From assembly GCA_038277395.1 (NCBI GenBank), contig CM076197.1, positions 106,418,442 to 106,482,441 of the forward strand: a stretch of DNA of 64,000 bases, written 5' to 3'. Source of the stretch: Dryocosmus kuriphilus (Eukaryota > Arthropoda > Insecta > Hymenoptera > Cynipidae). Below are positions 40,328-52,434 of this stretch, in pieces (the stretch's first letter is position 1; every line of letters begins with the position of its first letter). A program made the translations under genes and the position numbers. A model generated the notes under the pieces. The model was not told where the DNA came from and searched no databases. It saw nothing but the letters and a program-made list of their open reading frames with translations.

Positions 40328-41497
40328 TTAATTACGAAGCTGACCCTGTGGCGAGTTGAAATAAATCGTCAGCATTTCCCGTTGTTGAACTGCATTGATT
40401 GGTTCATTCTCGAATTCCACATTCATTTCGTCCTGAAAATGCTCTCTTCTATTATTTCCACAATGCCCAAGAGGGACACCATATCGCCTGTTCCTAACAG
40501 GTTGAGGCAACTCATCACCAATTACAAAATTGTGGAGGCATATCAAGGCTTTCACAATAGCCGTGGATGTTTCTAATTGAAAATCTAATCTATTGTTTAG
40601 AATTTGCCATCTACTGGTAAGTATTCCAAAACTGTCCTCTATAGAATTCCGAGCTCTAGATAATCTGTAAACAAAAAAGTAAATAAATTTAATCTTAGAT
40701 GAAGAGTATTAATAATTTAATACTGTATCAATATTCTGAAATAATTTATTTTACTAAATGTACCTATAATTGAAGACTCTTTGTCTTTCCGTGAGGCGTT
40801 CGTTTCGAGCATAAGGCTTCATTAGGTATGGTGATAGCGCAAAAATGGGATCCGCAACAAAGAAATAAGGCAGTCTAATGTTTGATCGTGGTAACATTCC
40901 ATTACCAGGAAGGTCAACTTGATTAGCCTCTAGAGCTTTATATAAATCTGTATTTTGAAAAGTGGACACATCGCTAACGGAACCTGCAACAAATTTAATT
41001 TGTTCAATTATACACAGTATTTCTCTAAAATTTTTGTATAAAAGAGTTTTTTCATACTTTACCATAATCTCCGATGTCAATCCATGTAAAGCGATAAAAC
41101 GCATCACAAATTGCCATTAGTTTAAAAATGTGATATTTTTTATAGTTGTAAAATAAACTTCCCGCATGTGGAGGGGCTTTTATGCGGATTTCCTTTCCGT
41201 CAAGCGCTCCGAGACAATTTGGAAAGTCCCATCTTACTCTAAATCCTTCAGCTACTACTCTCCACTGCACACGATTTTTCCAAGTTAAATATGTTGGCGA
41301 TAATAGTTCTCAAATAAGCGGGCAAACTTCCGCAATGATTGCATAGACTGTGCTTGATCCAACACGAAAAAAGTACGACGTTGTCCTAACACTGTCTCCA
41401 TGTGCGAGAAAGCTATATGAACACAAGAGAATAATAAACATTGAAAAAAGATATACAAGAAATGAGTATATTGTTTTCGTGAAATAAAAATAATAAA

Positions 41498-41565
<68 letters not shown>

Positions 41566-41908
41566 CAGGTAGACACTATATTACATTTATACTTACTTGA
41601 GTGTAAGAGCCAATCTAAGCTCTGTAGTAAGACTAGTTTTTATCAGTCTACGTCCTACAATCTCGTGCAATTTTTCAAATTGCCTCACTGTCATTCTTGT
41701 CATTTTGATGAATTCTTCTTCATCACAATTCGCAAAATATAAGAAATAATGACTCGTACGCACCATACACATCACGCATTGTATCATTTAAATGATATTT
41801 TACATGCCAGCGTCGGCAAACGGTTCTTCCTTTTTTAGTTTTTGAGTATAACCTCAAAATGGTTAACCACTGGAACGCAATTAACACAATTGGAAAATAG
41901 TCCAACAT
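40328..41908 (-). pseudogene. PIF/Harbinger (HARBI1-like) transposase, decayed
   Basis: DDE transposase/nuclease family. Exons read right to left: about 41593-41908, 41056-41570, 40757-40985 and 40328-40665. Motifs in order are RMTVRQFEKLHEIVG, HGDSVRTTSYFFRVGSSTV, GALDGKEIRIKAPP (first Asp), GSVSDVSTFQN (second Asp), RLPYFFVADPIF, NSIEDSFGILTSRW (Glu) and ALICLHNFVI. All three acidic residues remain. A TGA at 41310-41312 replaces what is normally a Trp codon in CPLI(W)E, and a frame change lies near 41735. Terminal repeats and the 3-bp duplication could not be fixed. Confidence 0.85.
41506..41564. repeat. (TA)n microsatellite
   Basis: About 29 perfect TA units inside an intron-like gap of the HARBI1-like gene. 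Confidence 0.95.
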
Positions 41909-42427
41909 TTTTCAACAGAACAATAAAAATCGCAACTCGTATTCATTTATATATTTACTCCGCAAACCGCAATATAAAACACATAACCTCACTTGACTGA
42001 GACTGACATTATATTTTTAACACTGAACATACGGAACAACGAAACGAACCATCTTGTGAACGTCAAAAAATATTCGACAGTTGGCAATGCATGCGCGCGC
42101 GCAACACGTTAAAGTTACCGTCAAAGTTAGCGTTAGCGTAAATGTCGAATCACTTCCTATTGTAGAGCCTCCTAAATGCTAAATCATTTCTGGAAATTCC
42201 AACTTTCATCAGTTACCGACGCGCAACGTGCACCTTTAAAGTAACTCTGAGGGGCATCCGACAAGAGGGCGCACATTTATCAGCGCGAATCTTTCACATT
42301 CTCTTATTCCATTAGTCTGCCAATCTCCATACTAATCTCTGCCAGAAGTAAGAAGTTTGTTCGAAATTCCCGTACGAGGCGCGCCACTCACACCTGAAAA
42401 AGAAAAACGGCTGATATTGTTCTGAAT
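41909..42427. other. Upstream flank of the HARBI1-like gene
   Basis: No gene seen. GTTAGCG/GTTACCG words near 42110-42140 could belong to the Harbinger terminus, but no partner repeat was identified. Confidence 0.4.
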
Positions 42428-42431
42428 ATAC

Positions 42432-43175
42432 AAGGTGTCTCACCACTTATGAACATCCCAGTAATGCGTGATAGAGCACAAAAAAATAAACAGAAAAGTC
42501 CTGTGGCAAAATATGATCTGGGCCTTAATTTGGATACAGTAAAGTTTCAAAGTTGGGCATAATGAACCAATCAGAAGCGGGATTTAGCAACCACTTGTTT
42601 GTCTCATAAGTGTTAAGATAGGTTGCGTGTTGGCGGTTCACTTCAGCTCCGGCAAAAATTTTACATCGGTGCTCCTCGATTGTTTCTTCAACACGCGAAG
42701 TACAAGCCTTTAAGTTTTTTTAAAATTCTTAATTGTTCTTGCGAACGTTTATTAAATGTCATGTTATTTTAAGAACGGTAATAAACGTTCGCAAGAACAA
42801 TTATGAGTTTACAAAAATGTAAAGGCTTGAACTTCGCGTTTTGAAGAAATAATGGAGGAGCAACGATGTTAAATTTTTGCCGGAGCTGAAGTGACCCAGT
42901 TAACATTGATCGAGGCCGGTACGTACCCGCGACCTGTTTTTTGGTACTTTGGTACCGTAAGTGGTACGGCGACAAGCGTAGCAGGAACGTACCGGCTTGG
43001 GTGAAAATGTCCGCTTACGTAGCAAAAATATCGTTGTTGGAACGTTCCCAATTGGATGCTTGTAAGGCAGCCGCCGCGTACCGGGAACGTACCTAAGAAC
43101 ACGTTCCTGGTACGTAATTGGTACGATCCCAACAAACAAATTTTTTCCCTGGTCTTCAAACAACAACATACCTTG

Positions 43176-43223
<48 letters not shown>

Positions 43224-43775
43224 CCATACATATATATATATATATATATACATACACATATATATATGTATGTATATGTATGTATCAAGGTATGTTGTTG
43301 TTTGAAGACCAGGGAAAAAATTTGTTTGTTGGGATCGTACCAATTACGTACCAGGAACGTGTTCTTAGGTACGTTCCCGGTACGCCGCGGCTACCTTACA
43401 AGCATCCAATTGGGAACGTTCCAACAACGATATTTTTGCTACATAAGCGGACATTTTCACCCAAGCCGGTACGTTCCTGCTACGATTGTCGCCGTACCAC
43501 TTACGGTACCAAAGTACCAAAAAACAGGTGGCGGGTACGTACCGGCCTCGATCAATGTTAACTGGGTGAACCGCAAATATGCACACTATCTTAACACTTA
43601 TGACACAAACAAATGGTTGCTAAGTCTCGCTTCTGATTGGTTCATTATGCCCAACTTTGAAGCTTTACTGTGTCCAAACTAAAGCGCGGGTCAAATTTTG
43701 CCACAGGACTTTTCTGTTTCTTTTTTGTGCTCTATCAGACATTACCGGGGTGTTCATTGGTGGTGGGACAACCTT
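42432..43775. mobile_element. Foldback element with nested insertion
   Basis: Near-complete palindrome with ends AAGGTGTC (42432) and the inverse (to 43775), flanked by a 4-bp repeat ATAC (42428-42431 and 43776-43779). The centre is a (TA)n tract at about 43180-43268. Both arms repeat GGTACGT and ACGTTCC words. The left arm carries an extra 255-bp palindrome that the right arm lacks. No real gene is present. Confidence 0.8.
42639..42893. mobile_element. Small palindromic element nested in the foldback left arm
   Basis: Ends CACTTCAGCTCCGGC and the inverse GCCGGAGCTGAAGTG, with a second inner hairpin (GTTCTTGCGAACGTTTATTA). The right arm of the host reads GGTTCACCCAG at the equivalent site, giving an internal empty site. 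Confidence 0.75.
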
Positions 43776-44202
43776 ATACCCGAAATCAGTTAAAACTAGT
43801 TTTAACTAGTTAAAACGCGAAATTACTACGATCATTTGTCAAAACTAGTTTTAACTGGTGAAAATGCGAAGTAACCACGTCCTTTTGTAAAAACCCAACC
43901 AGTCGCTAACATTTATCAGCATTTATTTTTTCAAAGGAGAATTTGGAAAAAGGGATTGAGATGTAACCAATCACTCTTCTGTGACCAGCCGCTAGCACGT
44001 GTTTTTTGAAGGGCGAGCTGGAAAAGAGGTCCGAGATGTGACCAATCACTCTTCTGTGACTAGTCGATAAAATTTATTTTTTCAAAGGAGAACCTGCAAA
44101 AGTGGTCCTAGATGTGAGCAATCACTCTTCTGTGACCAGCCGTTACCACGTGTTTTTTGAAGTTTTAACTAGTTGAAACTAGTTTTAACTGTTTTCAGGT
44201 AT
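43776..44202. mobile_element. MITE with AACTAGTTTTAACTAG termini
   Basis: Inverted ends ATACC.GAAA.CAGTTAAAAC share three AACTAGTT-type palindromes. The interior has three ~100-bp tandem units containing CAATCACTCTTCTGTGAC. The previous foldback element sits exactly at its first four bases. Confidence 0.7.
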
Positions 44203-45554
44203 TAACGGTACACAAACTCACACACACACATACATATTTTTTCTTTCTGACTAGTCAGTTTAAGTCAGTTTTATTAAAATAGTCAGTGTTATTAATTAGT
44301 CCTAGTGACAGTGTATAAATCTACTTATAATAGAAAATGAAGGAGGTAGGCAATTTATTTTTATTAAACTAAATAAGTGTAAAAATTAGTTTTTTGTGTG
44401 GATGAGAAAGCTGATATAAATGTAACCACAAAAGAAAAATGCAAAAAATAAAATTATTATAAAAAGTTTCTGATGCTTCTAAATGGGTGAAAAAAGTAAA
44501 CAGAAGAAACAGATAATTACTTGATTTGAAACGAATGTAGAGAAATATTTAATGTTGGTAAATTGTGCAAATACTATAGTTCTGCTATAGTGTCTTAAAA
44601 TAGAACGTAATAGTCATCGCTGTTATGTTGGCAAGCTGAAACGGACGACCATATTTCTTTTTTAAGTGCGAGTGGCTCGCCTCGTACGGAAAGTTCGAAC
44701 ACTACTTCGTACTTCTGGCAACAAAAAAGTGCACGTTTTCGATGAAATCCATGCATTACAGTTTGGTCTCTTTATGTCTGTTCTCCATGCGATTGCATGC
44801 GGTCAACATTGGTCAAGATAAAATTTAAAAAGGCTAGTACATGGCATGAGACTTAATTATTTTAATAACAGGGAAAAATGTTATTTGCAGCCTATAAGTG
44901 TATTTGGATATTATTTTATACTTTCTAAAAGCTATCCAATGAAATAATAAAATAGTTTTAAAAATTATCGATCATTTTAATATTTAATTAAATAGCTTTC
45001 GTAAAATTAAAAATAATGTCCATGTTATTCAAAAAGTAAAGTTTCATCCCATGCAATTAGTATTAATGTTTGGCCCTTGGCCTCAAGCAGACATCTTGAC
45101 AGCTGACGATACAGCGTGAAATATCTTGCAGTAATCTGTACAACAAAACTTCAAATTACCTGGGCTCGTAATATTCTCGTCTTCATTTGAATATTTGAAG
45201 CAGGAATCGTTTTGGTTGTAATTTTTACTTTCGCCATTCTAAATGTATAGTGCTTGGTTTTAATTAAAATTACGTTTTAACACAAGACTGAACATTATGA
45301 TCAAAATCCCTCAGACTCCAATCATCGATTAAAATTGTATTCCGTGTTTAATTTTCAAGAATTTAAAAGCAGAAGGAATGTATGATGAAAACGGTATTTT
45401 CTTAAAATATTATCACATGTCAGAAACATGATCGACGTTCTATTGTTTGAAGATGAATACACCAATTTCTAAACTGAACTATTTTAAGAGCATGTTTCAC
45501 ATTATATCACGTATTATCGACCCTGCCATATCATTACTTAAAATTATTTCCCGC
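44203..45554. other. AT-rich spacer without recognised feature
   Basis: No coding region, RNA gene or element border was found. A short CA run lies near 44218. Confidence 0.5.
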
Positions 45555-46645
45555 ATGTTTATAATTAGGGAAATGAAGATATCTGGCTGAATTTTTTTCA
45601 GTTAGTACATAATTTTGTGGCACACCGCTGTCTGGTCAATTGGTATCGTTGTTTATAATTAGGGGAATGAAGATATCGGGCTGAATTTTTGTTCATTTTT
45701 AGTAGATAATTTTATGGTGCACCCAGGGTTGCCACAATGAAAATTGAAACAGTACCCACAGGTAGCGGAAATACGTACAGAAAATTCAGAAAACGTACTT
45801 TAGTTTGCAGCGCCAGATAGTACCAAAATTTTGGCGCGAAATTTGAATTATTATCAGATTTAAATTCGTTTTTTTATTTAATTTTAATTGAATTTCTTAA
45901 AATTATTGATACTAAAGATGAAATAAAGTATCTGCGTATCTCCACTTAAACCTCTGATTTAAATAATTTTAACACAAGGATCTTTTTACGCTTTTCATCA
46001 ACCTAATGACCATTGTGTGTGTTAGATTCTGAGACCTGGTTGGTAACAGAAATTCCTGCGACTAATCAGAAGTCACTAATTTCTACTAGAGCAGTCCAAG
46101 TTATCGTCGTTTAGGCAAAAGGTTAAGCTTATTAGTAAACTACATATTCCTGTCTTTGACTTCATGTACGTATAAGAAAAAGTTAGAGATACTACCAAGC
46201 CTAACTTTTCTACATGGGACGTCAACTTGGATTGCTCGATTTAAAAAAACAAAAAGGCACGCTTTGTGAAATTGTACTAAATAGTACCTCACAAAAAAAA
46301 CGTACCGTGTCAATTGTACCCGAATTGGCAAGGTGTTATCAACGTACCCCATTTTTAGAGATTGTACAGTCAAAAGCATGCATGCCTTATTGGCCTTATG
46401 TTAGGTAAGTAGGTCCAAAAATGAAAATGGCATCAACTCTATACGTTTGCATGAACCATGGCAATGCAAGTGCACGTCAGAGTTCATACAAACGTATAGA
46501 GTTGACGCTATTTTCATTTTTGGACTGCTCCCCAAAACATAAGGCATATATGCTTTTGACTGTACCTTTTGAGTACTATAGTACCGTAAAAGGCAACACT
46601 GGCCACTGGGTGCACCGCTGTCTGGTCAATTGGTATCGCTACCGT
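45555..46645. repeat. ~96-bp tandem duplication split by a hAT-like insertion
   Basis: Two copies start TTTATAATTAGG.GAATGAAG and end GCTGTCTGGTCAATTGGTAT. The first copy (about 45554-45649) is intact. The second starts near 45650 and is interrupted at its GGTGCACC word by the element at 45724-46608, resuming at 46609. Confidence 0.8.
45724..46608. mobile_element. Non-autonomous hAT-like element
   Basis: Ends CAGGGTTGCC (45724) and the inverse CAGTGGCCAGTG (to 46608) are flanked by a perfect 8-bp duplication GGTGCACC (45716-45723 and 46609-46616). The 885-bp interior has a palindrome at about 46420-46530 and no transposase. Confidence 0.82.
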
Positions 46646-47253
46646 TTTGCCAAAGATATTTGCTAAACGGAAAAGTGCCAGGTGACTAATCCGAACTGCA
46701 GATACACCTTATCTCATTTGCACGGTACCCTAGCGATGGGAAGCGACATGAGTAGTATTATATTATTATAAGGAAGTAGTATTATAAGTTAATTATAGTT
46801 ATAGTTATAGTTAATTATAATTAATTATAATAATAATGTTTATCAACACAATATTGATAATATTTCAATATGCAGATTTACATTAAAACTTTAAATTAAA
46901 TTTGCCGCCAAAAATTGAAAACGAATTTTACGCTAAAAGGTAAGTATTATCCTTTTCATCATCATGATGTGTTTATTTAAATATATTTTAAACCTTCAAA
47001 GTTCAATTTCATGCAAAAAAAAAATGTGTTAAAATGTTTCATACTATTTAAAAAATTCGTTTTTATGTCTTTTCCCATGCATTACATTAAATTCAGGGCC
47101 AGCTGCACCTCCAGCGCCACCCGTTTCCAAGGTCAACTCTCAACAGACCATTATTTCATGAGCTGGATATCGAGTACTAGGGGGCTGGGGAAATCTAAGA
47201 CTGTGATAGCAGACGACACAGTAAAAATTTCAAAAATGGCTGCTAATGCACAC

Positions 47254-47522
47254 GGTAGGTATTCACTTGTCAGAAATTTCATTTTCCCTAAAACTCGTTT
47301 TGCCGAAAAAAAACACTAGATTTACGGGCGATGTAGACATAAATGATAGAGGGGATCTTGCTTGTGAATGCCACCTAACATCAATTTGAGTTACAGATCT
47401 ATCCAAAATTGGTAAGCAGAAACCAATCTATCAATTGTTTCGAAGGCGTCTAGTAATCTAGTGATTTTTTCGGCAAAATGAGTTTTAGGGAAAATGAAAT
47501 TTCGGATAAGTGAATACCTACC
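47254..47522. mobile_element. MITE, 269 bp, GGTAGGTATTCACTT ends
   Basis: Perfect terminal words GGTAGGTATT and AATACCTACC with a perfect 8-bp duplication ATGCACAC (47246-47253 and 47523-47530). The arms continue for about 60 bp through CATTTTCCCTAAAACTC. The 8-bp duplication suggests a hAT-type or related transposase. Confidence 0.85.
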
Positions 47523-48267
47523 ATGCACACGGCTAATCTTGTGGATGCAATTCACTATGTATCGACTCAATTTTTCTCCATACGATTTAGCATGGGCTGT
47601 CCGCTGAAATGATGGCTAGTGAGGGAAATGAGAGGAAATGACGTGTATTACGTCCCATGAAAACATGCAGGGTGCATGTGCAACACATACGCCTTGCATC
47701 TATTCATACAACCTAATTTACATTTTATTACGGTAACAACCATGGAGAATAGATACAGCAGTTGGACTCTAGCTCTAGGACCGTTTTCAAGTCGAAAATT
47801 GAACGGACCTCTCTTTCTATCTCCATGAGTTAAAAAAAGAGATCGATTCGACTGCACGAGACCAACTCCTAGGGTTGCACAGTTACGCGTAACTCGAAGT
47901 TTCATGCGTATAATACATCGAAAAAGTAAAATACGTAAAAAACCTAGTAAAGATGGCGAATTTTAAATTAGGGAAAAAGGAAGGAGGTCTGACATAACCC
48001 CACTTTTGTGTCAACGACAGAAAATTTTGAAAATTGAATAATTGAAATGCATGTTGTAAAAGCAAATAATGAATAAACCAGGGTAGAAAACCAGAAGGAA
48101 CAACTAATCCCTTGGAAAGAACTGGAATTTGAACGTCAAAAAGTTGGAAAAGGAGCTGTATCATAATGTTTAAAGTGTGATAAAATTTTGAAAAATACAA
48201 GCTAGGACTGTCTTCTAGCTCATAGGTACATAAATTTATTGATTATTTGTTACTATAGTCACTACTA

Positions 48268-48901
48268 GGGTACTAAATTAGGTGAGAATATGCAAGGCCG
48301 CCATTTTGGGTCCCCGCGAATTTAAAAAAGGGTAAAGCATTAAAAATAATTGTAACAAAACTAATAAATTGAACTATTCTTTGCAAACAAACATTATGTA
48401 TCTTTCATATAAATTGTTTTCTTCATTACTATACCTTAAATATAAACTTTCGTGTGAGATATATAAACAGATAAATGAGCTTCTAACCTCACTTTTCACT
48501 TCAAACTTATATCTTTTTAATTTTCTCGAAAACTGCTCTAGAGCAATCAAATAACTCGATTTCATAAAAGCTGCACTTCAGGTAATTAAATTAAGTTACT
48601 TTGATGATAAATAATTCATACGTTCCTAACATAATCTCAAATTAAATGTTGATTTCCAAACTTCTATTGCTAAGAGTTTATACACATTTTAAGACCTTTA
48701 TGGGTCATTTAGAGAGAAACAATATAGAAAAAATCTATCTTTGGTACTGTGTTTTCAACGTAGAGCTGTAAACCATGCATTTTGTGCCACTTTTAGTTCT
48801 CATTTAGCACAAATAATCACATGTGTATATCACATGCATTTCCCGCGTATGCTTCTAAGACACAAAATGTTGGTTGCATATTCCCACCTAATTTAGTACC
48901 C
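48268..48901. mobile_element. 634-bp TIR element with a 14-bp flanking duplication
   Basis: The 28-bp ends start GGGTACTAAATTAGGTG and are inverted at the right end with one difference. Exact direct repeats TATAGTCACTACTA flank it at 48254-48267 and 48902-48915. No coding region. Confidence 0.8.
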
Positions 48902-50046
48902 TATAGTCACTACTATCATGGAGAATAGTTACAGCTACAGGAGATCAAACTCCTTACATTGACTTCGCCAGAAACGAGCAGGTTTCTCCCGGAAGTTAAT
49001 AATGCCAATCTTTCCGAGCGCGCGGCGCATATTCTCCAATCACAACTAGCCTGCTATTATGCAATTTTGTACACATACGACACATGAGCTGTATACGGGA
49101 AATAACTTAACCATTAACTTCCGAAAAAAATTTGCTTATTTTCGGATACATTAGTTTGGCCTCCCGTATTTATTTTCCATAACTATAATCGCTATAATCA
49201 CAAGAATAGAGGTTATGTTGAATACTTGAACCAGCCCCCTGGACATCCAGCCCATGAAATAATGGTGTGTTGAGAGTTGACCTTGGCAACGGGTGGCGCT
49301 GGAGGTGCAACTGGCCCTGAATTTAATGTAATGCATGGGAAAAGACACAAAAACGAAATTTTTAAATGGTATGAAACATTTTAACACATTTCTTTTCTTG
49401 TTTTTTTTTTGCATGAAGTTGAACTTTGAAGTTTTAAAATATATTTAAATAAACACATTATGATGATGAAAAGGATCATACTTACCTTTTAGCGTGGCTT
49501 CCGTTTCCGGAGCTGATAGTGATGGGACGGGTGCGGGAATTTGAGCGATCGTTTTGGCTTTGAAGGTGAATAAGGGTTGTGTGAGGTAAAAAAAAGGGTT
49601 GTGATTAGAGTTATGGCAGTTGGTTTGTAGGAGGAATGAGTGGAAGGGTCGCGGAAGGTGGAAGAAAGGAAAAAGGGAGAAAAAGTGGTGCATGCTGAAG
49701 AGTGAGGTTAGGTTTGAAGTTAGTTAGTTAGTTAGTTAGTTTAGTGGACAGAGAGTAGGGTAGTGAAGTTGTACGAGATTGGGGAGACGGATGGTGCGGT
49801 AAGGTCTGGTTATTGATAATTACTACTGTCTTTTTGTGTGGAAATAGTGCGAAGGATGATGGACGGGTGAGGGGAGCGTGGGGAGTAGAGCGAGAGGTTG
49901 ATAAGTGGCGCAGTAGACCAGTGGGTAAGGTAGGAGAGTAGCAGGCCACAGGGTAAAACAGGCTGATTACGAGGAGACCAAGGCAACAACGCTGGAGGGC
50001 AATACTTGCCCGAAGAAGGGAATTAGAGACTGTCACCCAGTGTGCA

Positions 50047-50973
50047 ATGAATGAAGTGGTGAGCCGGGCAGGTGGGACTAGTGGGGGCGACGCAGAGAGG
50101 TTAGAGTTTGGCAAGTCAATTGGTAAGGTGTTAGAGTCAAGTAAGGCCATGGATAAGGCATTAGATAAGACAAAGGACACAATGGAAAATATGTTCCGAG
50201 AGTTAGAGAAGGTAGTGAGTAGAGGGATAGCGGAAGAGAAGGAACATGGGAGGGGAACAGAGGGGATAGTCATAAAGATAAAAGAGAAATGGGAGAAATG
50301 GGAAAAGTGCTGGAAGAAAGAGAAAGAAAAAGTGTGGCAAAAGTTAGAGAGGATGGAGGAGGGACAGAGCAAAAAGCAGGAAGAGGGGAGAAAGGTAATG
50401 AGGCAGGTAGAAGAGAGGGTACGTAACTTAGAATGCAGAGCTGAACGCCAAGAGAATCGTGAGAAAATAGGTAGAAGGGACGGGGAATAGGGAGATGTGA
50501 ACTTGAGAGAGGAGAATGAGAGAATGAAAATGAGAGTACGTGGGTTAGAAAGGAAAATGGAGGGGTTTGAAAGGGAAAAGAAAAGGAGAAATGTCGTTAT
50601 AAAAGAATTGCAAGCAGAAAGCGAAATGGGAAAGAAGGAGGTAGAGAAACTTTTGAGGGACATAGGAGCAAATGTCAGGGTGCAGGAAATAAATGGGGTG
50701 GGCAACAAGACAGGAGGAAAAGCGCGGATGTACGTAGTCAAGCTGAGAAGTGAAGTGGAGAGGAGAGAGGTAATGGGGAAAAAGAAGGTGCTAAGGGGAA
50801 GAGAAGAAAGAATTTATGAAGATATGACATGGAGGGAGAGAAGGAAAAGATGGTTAAAAGGAGTGAGGGCTTGGGAGGAGAGGAGAAAAGGGAATAGAGT
50901 TTGGTTTGGGAGAGGCATGTTGTGGGTGAATGAGACGGTGTGGATATGGGACGAAGAGAGAGAGAGGAGTTGA
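50047..50973 (+). pseudogene. LINE ORF1 protein with one in-frame stop
   Basis: Nucleic-acid-binding ORF1-type protein. It is highly charged and coiled-coil rich (MENMFRELEKVVSRG, KEKWEKWEKCWKKEKEK, LREENERMKMRVRGLERKME). It is followed by a compact C-terminal domain (RRNVVIKELQAE, KLLRDIGANVRVQEINGVG, RMYVVKLRSEVERREVM) that resembles the RRM-like fold of insect non-LTR ORF1 proteins. TAG at 50488-50490 is the only break, and both halves are in one frame. The start at 50047 is the first long-frame ATG. Confidence 0.75.
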
Positions 50974-51100
50974 AAATAGGTGAGCGGTCTCAGGATCGAA
51001 GGGGAGCAGAGGTGAGTAAGAACAGAGTAGAAGCTCCGCGGTTTGCGAACGAGATAAGAGGAAGAATGTGGGGAGAAGGGAAAGAGTGTGCGAAAAGGGG

Positions 51101-51241
51101 ATTAAAGTAGTTTTTTGGAATGTGCTAGGGATGGATGAAGAAATTGGAAAGGCTGAGAGAAAGAGCTGGTCATACAGGGTAGAGAAGAGCCAAAATGATT
51201 TGTATAAAGGTAAAAGAAAAGTCAGTATAGTCACGGATTAA
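51101..51241 (+). pseudogene. LINE ORF2 start (endonuclease) remnant
   Basis: IKVVFWNVLGMDEEIGKAER matches the opening beta-strand of the apurinic-type endonuclease of insect LINE ORF2. The frame then ends at 51239-51241 and the reverse transcriptase is absent, so about 3 kb was lost. Confidence 0.6.
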
Positions 51242-51590
51242 TGTACCATCAATAGAATGGAAAGGGCGAGAGGAAACGGAAGCCCAAGGTCTTGAGCGGC
51301 AGTGCGTAGATTTAGATTAGAGATTAAGAAGCTATGTACATATAGGATAAGGTAGAAATAAGTATTTGTAAAATCTACGCTGGATGTAAAGATGGGATGG
51401 TTGTGTAAAGACTCTCAAACCCGTAAAAGGGAGAGAGTATAAATAAATAAACGAACTTACCTTTTAGCGTAAAATATGTTTTCAATTTTTGGTGGCAAAT
51501 TTAATTTAAAGTTTTAATGTAAATCTGCATATTGAAATATTATTAATATTGTGTTGATAAACAACATTATTATTATCAACTATAAATTAA

Positions 51591-52434
51591 AGAATTTAAA
51601 ATTATTAAAATTATTATTACATGACCTAAATACAATAGGTTTATTTAAAAATTAATTGAAAAGTGAATTATCATTCACAGCTGATCAAGTGAAAGAATTT
51701 TAAAAACAGTACTGAGGATTGAAAATATTTACTATTAATTTATGTTACATAAAATGAATAAACAATAAAAATTTATACTCTACATTGTAACAGCTATTCA
51801 AAAACAACAAATAATAAAATCTGTATTTTTTACAAACAGTATACATATATCACATGGAGTGTACTCTAAAATCACAGACTGTATAGGTGTACTTTTTTCA
51901 AGTAGCAACTAACTTTGCTGCTTTTTTTTCTCAGAATTGGTTTTTTTTTTGCCTCAAGCATCTTAATCTTCGCGAATTGGCGCATTCTATTTTGCAAATA
52001 AAAATGATCAAGTACGCGTGAACATCCTTAGCATGCTCAGAGCAAGGAAATTCAAGTTGATGCTCTCTCACCTCATTTACAATTAATTGGAACATATTGC
52101 TTCGATTGCAATGTTCAGCAAAGGAGGCAAAGAATATGACGTTTCTCGGAGCAAGACGCATATCCCGAATTACAATTCACGACGACACACTTCACCATTT
52201 TCACTTTTTTTTTCTAAATGTAGCAAAAAATTTTATTATTCCCGAAAATATACAAAAGAAAAGTGGAAAACAGTTTTTTATACGCTTAAATACAATTTTT
52301 CACATTTCTCTCATGTATTTTTACTACTTCAGGGTCAGTTACACCTCCAGCGCCACCGTGGATGGCCCTGGAGCAAATCTTTGCTCGGAGTCCCACAGAA
52401 AGCATTTGAAAAAGAATAACAGCACCATATTGTA
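51591..52434. other. Spacer with a CACCTCCAGCGCCACC word
   Basis: AT-rich, no recognised gene. At 52332-52360 it shares about 30 bp (TTCAGGG.CAG.T.CACCTCC) with the inverted-repeat element at 47092 and 49290, suggesting a fragment of the same family. Confidence 0.45.

Larger units (their letters stand above)
49496..51454 (+). mobile_element. Non-LTR retrotransposon with ORF2 deleted
   Basis: Flanked by a perfect 16-bp duplication ACTTACCTTTTAGCGT (49480-49495 and 51455-51470). The 3' end is AAATAAATAAACG. It holds ORF1 with one stop and only the first ~47 codons of ORF2. GC and AG richness contrast strongly with the surrounding DNA. Confidence 0.88.
46820..51590. mobile_element. Inverted-repeat element with three later insertions
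   Basis: The left arm 46820-47190 matches, in inverse, 51590-51471 continued at 49495-49220. The arm is broken in two by the LINE at 49496-51454. Shared words include AATATGCAGATTTACATTAA, CACCTCCAGCGCCACC and CCATGCATTACATTAAATTC. Removing the LINE and two MITEs leaves a ~1.9-kb non-coding foldback. Confidence 0.72.

Noticed and set aside
42869..43682. Overlapping frames encoding long IYIYIY tracts on both strands
   Set aside because: They are translations of a (TA)n tract inside a palindrome, and mirror each other on both strands.
49728..50741. 337-codon minus-strand frame rich in Ser, Leu and Pro
   Set aside because: It is the antisense of the purine-rich LINE ORF1 and has no protein-like features of its own.
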